DNA from: an uncultured Prevotellaceae bacterium
Lineage (GTDB): Bacteria; Bacteroidota; Bacteroidia; Bacteroidales; Bacteroidaceae
Assembly: GCA_902775605.1 (NCBI GenBank)
Contig: CACYNE010000001.1
Location: forward strand, 96,881-160,880
DNA: 64,000 nucleotides
Direction: 5' to 3'
Position 1 is the stretch's first letter, and each line of letters starts with the position of its first letter. The notes beneath the pieces were generated by a model, which was not told the DNA's origin, made no database searches, and saw only the letters and a program-made list of their open reading frames with translations. The translations under genes were made by a program, and so were the position numbers. Of the stretch, positions 7,214 to 15,500 are shown one piece after another.

Positions 7214-9397
7214 CTATTTGTCCTTCCTAATCAGAGTGGAGCCCTTGATGGCAGAGGGTCCATCGAGCTGAAGGACATAGAGACCTGAAGGCAGGGTGCT
7301 GAGCGAGAGGCGATAGACGGACTGACCAGCTGGGATACGGACATCGTGCTGCAGACGGCCTCCAACGGTGAAGAGACGAAGACGGGCCGAGGCTGTGAGG
7401 GGTTCAGGAAGCGTGATGACGAGTTCACCACCACTAACGGCGATGCGGGCAGCAGTATGCTGCTGTGAGATAGTTTCCTCAATATGGTCAATGCCGAGGA
7501 TATAGAGCAGACCGCGATAGACGTCGATCTCACCATAACCATATTCATTATTGGGCCAGGGAAGCGACTCATCATAGTGATGCGAGGTGCGACGGATGAC
7601 ATCCATCACCTCCTGAGGCGTGAGGTCTGGCTTGGCCTGCAACCACAGGGCGATGGCACCAGCCACAGCAGGACATGACATTGAGGTGCCACTATTGCTG
7701 TTCCAAGCATAGGTGCGTCCGTTGAAATCAAAGTGTTCTACATCCCAAGTCAAGTCATTGTTGTTCGGATGATTCTCCATATAATACGAGCTGTATGACG
7801 AGATAATATTATTTCCTGGTGCCATGACGTCTGGTTTGATACGTCCATCAAACGTAGGACCTATCGACGAGTACTGGACTCGCACGCCGCCATGTCCCAT
7901 CCAATAACCCTTCCACTCGCCATTCAGGTTCTGGATACTATCACGATAAGAGGTGGCGCCCACAGAGATGATACAGGGTGCACTGGAAGGCGACAGGATG
8001 CTATGCGTCTCGTCGCCAGCATCAAGAAGTGGATTCAGCTCATTGGTAATAAGACCGGCATTCACACGATAGAACTCCACATCAGCCTCACGGCCTACCA
8101 ACTCAACAGACAAAGGACGATGGCCTACAGGCGCAGGCGTCGTCATCGTCACATCATAACAGATTTCCTGAGAATCATAGCACGACGGATAAGCCACCGT
8201 CTGAACAGTCAGCAGGTAATCATCAAGTTGAAGACAAGAAATACCTATGGAATCGGGCTGTAGAAGAACTTCTCTCGTAGAAACCATCAGCGTGTCAGTC
8301 TGATTGCCATAGAGTACAAAGCGAAGTTGGAAGTCATCAGCCGACTTCACCGTGAACATCGCCTCTGTGGAAGAAGCACGAAGAAAAGAGCCAGCAGAGA
8401 GTTGACCAGCGGGTTTGCGGAACCACGACTTCAGATAGCCATTATTGCCAGCAGCAGAAACAATGATGCAACCCGGTCCCACAAGACTATCAAGCATCTC
8501 ATAATACAGTTGATCATAGCCCCAGAAGTCCTGCATAGACCCTTCACTAAACGACGCCACACATGGCTTCCCCACGCTCTTGGCATAATCAAACAGATAT
8601 TTAAAACCCAAAGCATCGGTAGCGAAAGTATATTTATAGACATCTGCTGAATCAATATAGATAAGGTCGTCGCCTACGGCATTTGCCACCAGACAGAGGT
8701 CTGCCTCCGGTGCCATGCCTCGATAGGGCGATTGCCAGCCACTGCCCGCAGCAGTACCTGCGGTATGCGTGCCGTGAGTTATGTCCAGTCCATCACGCGA
8801 ATGCCCCAATGTCAGCAAAGCGTCGCGACCCACGTAGTCGCGACCCACATAAAACGAGCTGCCAACGGTGTCCTGCGTCACCATATCCCACATCCGACGG
8901 ATGCGATACTGTGTGGTGTCAGCACTATAGAACGTGGGATGCGTCAAGTCGAAGCCCACATCCATGACACCGACAACAACCCCCTGACCAGTAAAAGCCT
9001 GAGGCAGATTCTGACCAGCATATACGGGCAAGGCATTCAGATGTGTAGCCATTTGGTCGTTGGTCAGTTGTGTGCCCTGCCTAGCCTCCATTCGTAAGAT
9101 GTGGTGGTCGAGTGAAAGAGATTCCAACTGACTAATCGGTATATTCACTATCCGTATCTGTCCAACGCGAGCCAGCACTTGGCATCCCTTCTGCCGGAGG
9201 ATTTCATCACCGCCATCATCTACTTTCACAAAAGCGCAGACAAAGGCTGGCCGAATAGAAGGATGAAAATGTCTGGCGTTTGACGCAGAATGTGCCAGTT
9301 GGCGTAGCAAAGGTGACATTTTTGCATACTGAGGTCGCTGGGCATAAATAGTCATGCTCAGCAGCAAAAACAGGACTATAAGATATCTATTATTCAT
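7214..9397 (-). CDS. S8 family serine peptidase with T9SS type A sorting domain
   Basis: Predicted secreted subtilisin-like protease. A signal peptide (residues 1-19, ending IYA) precedes a prodomain. The catalytic triad is visible: Asp146 in VVVGVMDVGFD, His208 in ITHGTHTAG and Ser572 in NSGTSMSCP, with the oxyanion Asn318 in SAAGNNG. An insert of roughly 150 residues separates the oxyanion region from the serine. The last 80 residues contain the Por secretion-tail pattern (LRLFTVGGR...LPSGLYVLQLDG), which marks T9SS cargo. Length is 727 residues. The start overlaps the ispH stop by 8 nt, so it ends the alpha-2-macroglobulin-DUF1573-meaB-ispH run. Confidence 0.92.
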   Translation of the reverse strand: MNNRYLIVLFLLLSMTIYAQRPQYAKMSPLLRQLAHSASNARHFHPSIRPAFVCAFVKVDDGGDEILRQKGCQVLARVGQIRIVNIPISQLESLSLDHHILRMEARQGTQLTNDQMATHLNALPVYAGQNLPQAFTGQGVVVGVMDVGFDLTHPTFYSADTTQYRIRRMWDMVTQDTVGSSFYVGRDYVGRDALLTLGHSRDGLDITHGTHTAGTAAGSGWQSPYRGMAPEADLCLVANAVGDDLIYIDSADVYKYTFATDALGFKYLFDYAKSVGKPCVASFSEGSMQDFWGYDQLYYEMLDSLVGPGCIIVSAAGNNGYLKSWFRKPAGQLSAGSFLRASSTEAMFTVKSADDFQLRFVLYGNQTDTLMVSTREVLLQPDSIGISCLQLDDYLLTVQTVAYPSCYDSQEICYDVTMTTPAPVGHRPLSVELVGREADVEFYRVNAGLITNELNPLLDAGDETHSILSPSSAPCIISVGATSYRDSIQNLNGEWKGYWMGHGGVRVQYSSIGPTFDGRIKPDVMAPGNNIISSYSSYYMENHPNNNDLTWDVEHFDFNGRTYAWNSNSGTSMSCPAVAGAIALWLQAKPDLTPQEVMDVIRRTSHHYDESLPWPNNEYGYGEIDVYRGLLYILGIDHIEETISQQHTAARIAVSGGELVITLPEPLTASARLRLFTVGGRLQHDVRIPAGQSVYRLSLSTLPSGLYVLQLDGPSAIKGSTLIRKDK

Positions 9398-10289
9398 CCA
9401 TGCTCAACAGTTTATCACGGCACTGCTCCATGAGCCACTTCGGTGTAGAGGTGGCACCACAGATACCTACCGTCTCAATACCTTTCAACCATGCAGGGTC
9501 AATCTCATCAGGTCCCTCGATGAGGTGCGTATTGGGGTTCACCCTGAGACACTCGTTATAGAGCACCTTTCCGTTAGAACTCTTTCGCCCGCAGACAAAG
9601 AGAATCAAGTCGTGACGCGAGGCAAACTGCGAGATATTCGGCATGCGGTTAGCCACAGAGCGACAGATAGTGTCGAAGCTCTGGAAGGTAGCACCCTCAG
9701 AGATATGACTCTGGATATAGTCTATGATACGATGAAACTCATCGAGCGACTTCGTGGTCTGACTATAGAGGTAGATATCCCGCGAATAGTCAAGCTTCTC
9801 CACCTCGTCGAAGTTCTCGATGACAATGGCAGACGACTCTGTCTGTCCCACCAGTCCCAGCACCTCGGCATGGCCTTTCTTGCCAAAGATCACGATTTGG
9901 CTCTTAGCTCTTGGCTCTTGGCTCTTGGCTAATGGACAATTGCTAACGGCCGAGTTATATTGTTCCTTGATTCTCTTCTGCAACTTCAGCACCACAGGAC
10001 AGGTAGCATCGATAATCTCGATATTGTTCTGACGTGCCAACTCATAAGTGGCAGGCGGCTCACCATGAGCACGCAACAGCACCTTCACATCGTGCAGGTT
10101 CTTGAGGTCATCGTGATTAATGGTGATGAGTCCCATCTGCCTCAGGCGTTCACACTCCATACCATTGTGCACGATATCGCCCAGACAATAAAGCGTGCCG
10201 CCCTGTGCCAGTTCCTCCTCAGCTTTCTTAATGGCGGTGGTCACTCCAAAACAGAAGCCACTGCCATTATCTATCTCTATCTGTATCAT
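9390..10289 (-). CDS. ispH: 4-hydroxy-3-methylbut-2-enyl diphosphate reductase
   Basis: Last enzyme of the MEP isoprenoid pathway, a 4Fe-4S protein producing IPP and DMAPP. The conserved SGFCFGV cysteine (residue 13), DATCPVV and the GICGATSTP cysteine near the C-terminus supply the cluster ligands; LLRAHGEPP, FGKKGHAEV and SQTT are also present. Length is 299 residues. Between RIKEQYN and IVIFGKKGHAE there is an insert (about residues 114-130, SNCPLAKSQEPRAKSQ) encoded by heptamer repeats at 9899-9947; it keeps the frame. The start overlaps the meaB stop (ATGA). dxs, from the same pathway, is at 57.2 kb. Confidence 0.95.
   Translation of the reverse strand: MIQIEIDNGSGFCFGVTTAIKKAEEELAQGGTLYCLGDIVHNGMECERLRQMGLITINHDDLKNLHDVKVLLRAHGEPPATYELARQNNIEIIDATCPVVLKLQKRIKEQYNSAVSNCPLAKSQEPRAKSQIVIFGKKGHAEVLGLVGQTESSAIVIENFDEVEKLDYSRDIYLYSQTTKSLDEFHRIIDYIQSHISEGATFQSFDTICRSVANRMPNISQFASRHDLILFVCGRKSSNGKVLYNECLRVNPNTHLIEGPDEIDPAWLKGIETVGICGATSTPKWLMEQCRDKLLSMDE
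9899..9947. repeat. Heptamer tandem repeat inside ispH (7 x 7 nt, four strong)
   Basis: On the plus strand the units are GGCTCTT, AGCTCTT, GGCTCTT, GGCTCTT, GGCTAAT, GGACAAT, TGCTAAC in exact 7-nt register; the last three are degenerate. They encode a short insert before the FGKKGHAEV motif of IspH. Confidence 0.88.
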
Positions 10290-11386
10290 TCTTTCAAACT
10301 ATCAAAATAATGGTCTAACAGGTCGCCTGCGGCCACAAAACTCGTCTTCTGTCCCAGTAGTACGGTCTGCTCTGCCAACTTCAACTGCTCACGTATCTGT
10401 GGGTTGTTGTAGAAGTTCTGGCGCAACTGCTCGTTGATGGTCTCATACATCCAGTATTTCGACTGCTCGCTGCGACGATAGTCAAAATAGCCGTTCGCCT
10501 TGACAAAATCAAAGTACTCGTAGATCATATCCCACACCTCCTTGACGCCAGTGCCATAGAAGCCACTATAGCACAGCACCTTAGGCGACCAGCCACTCTC
10601 GGGCATGGGGAAGAAATGCAAGGCGTTGCGGAAGTTCGTGGCTGCCATCTGACAACGGTCCACATTATCACCATCGCACTTATTGATGACGATGCCGTCG
10701 GATATCTCCATGATGCCACGCTTGATGCCCTGCAACTCATCACCAGTGCCAGCCACCTGAATCAGCAGGAAGAAGTCCACCATTGAGTGACAAGCCGTTT
10801 CGCTCTGACCAACACCCACTGTCTCTACGAATATCTTGTCGAAACCCGCAGCCTCGCAGAGGATGATAGTCTCACGTGTCTTACGAGCCACGCCACCCAG
10901 CGAACCTGCCGAGGGACTAGGACGGATGAACGAGTCAGGATGCACGGCGAGTTTCTCCATGCGCGTCTTGTCGCCCAGGATACTACCCTTCGAACGCTCC
11001 GACGAGGGGTCGATAGCCAGTACAGCCAGTCGCCCGCCCTTCTCTTTCAGCAGATGGATGCCAAACTCATCGATACTGGTCGATTTGCCTGCACCTGGCA
11101 CACCACTGATACCGATACGCACACTATTGCCGCTGTAGGGCAAACACTTCTCGATGACCTCCTGCGCCTTGGCCTGATGGTCAGGGTTCACACTCTCTAT
11201 CAGCGTTACGGCCTGACTGAGGATGGTGACATCGCCCTTGACGATACCTTCCACCATCTCGCCTACTGACAACTCACGCCGACGGAAACGGCCTCGCTTC
11301 AGATAGGGGTTGATGATTGAGGGCTGTTCCACACCACTGTTCACCTGCAAGCCAGCATATTCTGCACTATTCTCGGGATGTTCCAT
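10286..11386 (-). CDS. meaB: Methylmalonyl-CoA mutase-associated GTPase MeaB
   Basis: G3E-family P-loop GTPase that protects and loads cobalamin into methylmalonyl-CoA mutase, supporting the succinate-propionate route. Walker A GISGVPGAGKST (about residues 97-108), the switch region DPSSERSKGSILGDKTRM, the ETVGVGQSE segment and the guanine-specificity motif NKCDGDN are visible. Length is 366 residues, slightly longer than the E. coli ArgK homologue because of a tail at each end. The mutase genes are not in this window. It overlaps ispH by 4 nt and is separated from DUF1573 by 58 nt of repeat-derived sequence. Confidence 0.94.
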   Translation of the reverse strand: MEHPENSAEYAGLQVNSGVEQPSIINPYLKRGRFRRRELSVGEMVEGIVKGDVTILSQAVTLIESVNPDHQAKAQEVIEKCLPYSGNSVRIGISGVPGAGKSTSIDEFGIHLLKEKGGRLAVLAIDPSSERSKGSILGDKTRMEKLAVHPDSFIRPSPSAGSLGGVARKTRETIILCEAAGFDKIFVETVGVGQSETACHSMVDFFLLIQVAGTGDELQGIKRGIMEISDGIVINKCDGDNVDRCQMAATNFRNALHFFPMPESGWSPKVLCYSGFYGTGVKEVWDMIYEYFDFVKANGYFDYRRSEQSKYWMYETINEQLRQNFYNNPQIREQLKLAEQTVLLGQKTSFVAAGDLLDHYFDSLKE

Positions 11387-11402
11387 ATTTTATCTTTGGG
11401 TT

Positions 11403-11444
11403 TTAGCTCTTTGCTATTGGGTATTAGCTAACAGCCAACAGCAG
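11403..11444. repeat. Degenerate heptamer repeat filling the DUF1573-meaB spacer
   Basis: Six degenerate 7-nt units (TTAGCTC, TTTGCTA, TTGGGTA, TTAGCTA, ACAGCCA, ACAGCAG) end at the DUF1573 stop codon. The unit resembles the ones inside mutY and ispH. Confidence 0.6.
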
Positions 11445-12509
11445 TTATTTCACATTGACCTTGATCACCACCTTCGAGAGGTCGGGATCGTTGGTAATCA
11501 TCAGCACACGAGGCTTCTGACGCGCCTTCAGCAACTGGTTTCTGTCAGCTACGGCAATCTTGAGTTTTGTGGACTCATTAGGCTGCAGGTCACGCTTGTT
11601 GAGAGTCACCTTCAGACCTTTGGTAAACATCTGCAGCGACGAGATGTTCAGCACCGTACGACCAGTATTGGTGATGGTGATCACCTCACTCTTATGGTTC
11701 TTGCCGTTCACCCTGCCCAGCACCAGCGAGTCGGTTGACAACTGCAACTTGGGGGCATACTGCTTGTTGCTGCCATTAAACAGCGTGGTATTAGGCAACA
11801 GCACCACCGATATGGGCAGTTCCGTCTCCGTGCTCACCTTGTCGCCCAACTGCTCCGCCAGATAGACCGTGGTCTGCGTCAGTCCGAAGTCGTGGATATT
11901 CTCTGTGTTCAGGGTGAGCATCACCTTACCAGGCTTTCCTGGCGACAGTGTCTCGGGCAAGACCATCGCCGTGAGATAAGGTGGCAGGTGCATCACATTA
12001 GGCGTCATCACCTTGCTGCCACTATTCATCACCCGGATCTCCACCTCTGGGTGGTCACCCATGTTCACATTATCAAACTCCACATTATTCACATCAGCCA
12101 ACAGGTCGCCAAAGGAATAAGGATAGTTCTTCGAGTAGTCTGTCATCTCTGGCACCACAATGCCCTGCATCTTCAGGATGACAGGCTCGTCAGAACCCAT
12201 TTTATAGACAGCAATCTGCTTAGTAAAGTGACCCAGCAGACGGGCATCGTAGGTCATCGAGATGGTAAACTTCTCGCCTCCGCTGATGCTCTTTTTGGGA
12301 TAATCCACCTGCGTACAGCCACAGTCCGCCTTCACCTCACGGATAGTCAGATGGCGACTACCTTTGTTTCTGAGTTCAAACGTTGCCGTGACAGGCATCT
12401 CAAAACCCGTCTTACCAACATTGATAACAGGATTCTGGGTGACAATACGCTGGGCGTTTATCCCTAAAGAGGCCATCAGCAGGCCAAGTATCATGATGTT
12501 TCTTTTCAT
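11445..12509 (-). CDS. DUF1573 domain-containing secreted protein
   Basis: Unknown function. A signal peptide (MKRNIMILGLLMASLGINAQ) is followed by an Ig-like DUF1573 domain with the hallmark ATFELRNKGSRHLTI and VKADCGCTQVDYPKK (a Cys-Gly-Cys pair), GGEKFTISMTYD, and then at least two more beta-sandwich repeats (DVNNVEFDNVNMGDHPEVEI and DSLVLGRVNGKNHKSEVITI). Length is 354 residues. The ATG directly follows the alpha-2-macroglobulin stop, so the two are co-translated and may share a periplasmic or surface role; that link is inference. Confidence 0.85.
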   Translation of the reverse strand: MKRNIMILGLLMASLGINAQRIVTQNPVINVGKTGFEMPVTATFELRNKGSRHLTIREVKADCGCTQVDYPKKSISGGEKFTISMTYDARLLGHFTKQIAVYKMGSDEPVILKMQGIVVPEMTDYSKNYPYSFGDLLADVNNVEFDNVNMGDHPEVEIRVMNSGSKVMTPNVMHLPPYLTAMVLPETLSPGKPGKVMLTLNTENIHDFGLTQTTVYLAEQLGDKVSTETELPISVVLLPNTTLFNGSNKQYAPKLQLSTDSLVLGRVNGKNHKSEVITITNTGRTVLNISSLQMFTKGLKVTLNKRDLQPNESTKLKIAVADRNQLLKARQKPRVLMITNDPDLSKVVIKVNVK

Positions 12510-15500
12510 TTATTTCACTTCAATAATTTGTGATTTAGCAGTACCACGGAACTCAGGACTGTAGGCGCAGCCTGCTGTGCAGGTGCCCGTCTCGTAAGTG
12601 CCGGCGCGGTCAATATAGTATTCCGTTTCAATGATATGCTGACCTTTCGACAGACAGTTGAAATAATAGTTCGTCGAGCAATCCTTCGGCGAGGTGTAGT
12701 AACCATTGCGATAGCCACTCAACTGCTTCACTGGTTCCATGCAGGCAGCACGCTTATCAACCACCTCCACGAAATCATAGTCGCGGTCAGCCTCGATAGT
12801 GATGCGTATCTTGATGCGGTCGCCAACTTTCAATGGAGAATGGAGAATGGAGAATTGAGAATTTGCTTCCGCACTTAAAATTTCGCGTTTCACCTTGATG
12901 CCGCTGCTCTGAGCCTCGATCTCGCTGGACTTTTGCATGAACTGCATATAGACAGCACCCCACGAGGTACCCGTAGAGGTCTTCTCGGCAGTAAACACCT
13001 GCTTATCGTCACCATCCATCGCCGTCTTCACATAGCCGATGCCGGCAGTAGCCTTTGAGGTCTCTACGACCTGTCCATCAACCTTGAGGGCAGTTAGAGA
13101 AGTCATCGGACTCAACGTATTCTCAGAACTGCGTGTATTCATGAATGCATAGACCGCATTAACACTGTTGATAGGTGTATCCCATGCCTGATTACGCTTC
13201 TCCTGAAGCAGCCAACGCTGCATCTCTTCTATCGTCTTGGCATCCTCAGGTGTCAGGCGCTGGATTGCTTCCATCGCAGCCACCTGTGTAGGAATACGGT
13301 AGTCGCGCCAAGAGTAGAGGGCACGCGGTGTATCATAGTAGCGTCCCATATCCTCACGATAGACGGTATATTCCTTCAGGCTCTTGACATAGGTCTTGTT
13401 GTTCAGCACAATGGCAGACATTGCCTTATCATAGATACTCTGGTTCTGTGTCTCCTTCTTGAGCAGGTTCTTCAGATAGGTATTGGCATTCCGTACGTCT
13501 GCTGGCAACTCACGTCCATCAAGCGCACAGATATAGAGCCACTGAAGTGCCATATGACTGGGGAATGTGGGAATCCAGCCCTTCTTGGCATTCTTCTTCA
13601 TCTCTTTCACCAGCCTCACAATCTCCTTGCCCATAAAGCCAAAGGACTTTATCAGCATCTTCTTCGTATCATTCTGTGTTGATGTCATCTGGTTCAGGCG
13701 CACCATCATCTCACTGATCTCCACCGTCATCGTCATAGAGCCTTCCATTCCTGGCCACCAACTCCATGAGCCGTCATGATTCTGCAACTTCTTGAGATTC
13801 TCAAGCGAACTAGCCAAGCGCTGATCTATCAGATTGGCATCGAAGAAGTCCGACAAGCGTTCTTTCTGCTCCTTTTCACGATTGGCATCTGCCACCCAAG
13901 GTGTCTCGTCGAGCACAAGGTCTTTCAGCTCCTGATTCTTCTCCAGATTGCTCATCAGAGAGGTCTCGTCACCCTGTTCCTTACTCCAAGCTGCAAAGAT
14001 ATCCTTCGCCTGCGGATTCTGCTTCAGGATATAACTACCAATGGTATTGGCATAGAAACTCGTTGCCTGACAAATAGCGCAGTCATCATGGGGATGCCCC
14101 ACTGTGGGCAATGCCTGAATCATCAACCATGCAGGGTTGTTGGTATATTCAATGGTCAGTTTTGCATTCTTACCCGTACTTCTCAATGCCGCCAGGTCAA
14201 TGGTCTTCGTGCCCGGCTTTGTCTGAGTGAAGGGAACAGTCTTGGTGACACGCTCCTTGTTAGACAGAATAGGCAGATAATGCTGTTCGCCATCACTAAA
14301 ACCTCCAGCGTTAACCATCATCTTGGCAATCAGCAAGCTATGGGTTGCTTGACGGCAATCATAGGGGAAGACGATGCCAATGGTACCGTTGGCAGCAACG
14401 TCAACATTCTGTTCCTGAGCATAGACCACCTGCTGAGTTTCAGGGTCTATCAACTCCAAGCGCGCCTTACCACTAATTGCCTTCTCGCCAGTATTCACAA
14501 TACGGGCAGAAAGGGTGGCATGATCACCTTCGCGAATAAAACGAGGCAGATTTGGCATGATCATCACATCCTTGTTTGCCACAGCCTCACCCTCCAGGAA
14601 GCCAGTCTTCATATCCTCCGTATGGGCCACACCCATAAAGCGCCAAGTAGTCAGACCTTCTGGCAGAGTAAACTTCAACGTCACCCTACCCTCACTGTCC
14701 GCCATCAACTGCGGATAGAAGAACGCCGTCTCCTGCAGGTTCTCACGCATCTGGGTCTGTTCGCCCTTAGCAAGCTCTATGACCATTTCTTCATTAGAAC
14801 CGTCATCATAACCTGTCATCCTCATGGCAGAAGATGAGGCCTCGTAACTCTTAATTTTCGCCACGTCAAGTCCTGCAATTCTTCCCTGTAGAGCGTCATC
14901 CGCCTGAGTCACAGCCAAGCCTTCGAACTCCGCCATATTAACAGTAGCGGTTTGGATTCCTTTAGAAAGTCCACGAAGACGTACTGTTCTGCCATTTCTT
15001 CCAAAGACATAAGCTGTAGGATAGATGGTATGGTCGAAACGATTAAATTCCAGTTCACGCACACCATTCAAGACCTCTGTCCATACACCTTGGCCACCAT
15101 AAAAACGGAGGGAACTCCACCCCCAGTCAGTGCGGGGTGTGGGCAACCAAATATAAGGATTCAGCGACCAGTCATGCTCTATCAACTGATCCAAGCTCAT
15201 ATCATAGAGGGTGGCCTGCAGTTGAGCCTTAGCCGGTTTGCCGTCGGGTCCCGTGATTGTCAATGCCCATTCCTCCTGCTGTCCTGGTTCCAGGCGATTG
15301 CGGAAGGTCTGCCACTTCAAAGTGAGTTCAGAATCAGGCACAGGACGCGTAATATTAGTCAGATGAGTATAGGTCCTACCCTCTTTCACCCATGCAAAGA
15401 CGAGCAGCAGGCCATTACCATATTCCTCTTTATAGTTGAGCTTCCGATTCCACAGCTGGTTAGACAAATCAAACGTACCACTTTCCAGCACCGTTTGGTC

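Noticed and set aside
11391-11398. TATCTTTG promoter-like core on the plus strand between meaB and DUF1573
   Set aside because: No plus-strand gene follows; the core lies in repeat-derived spacer sequence on the antisense side.
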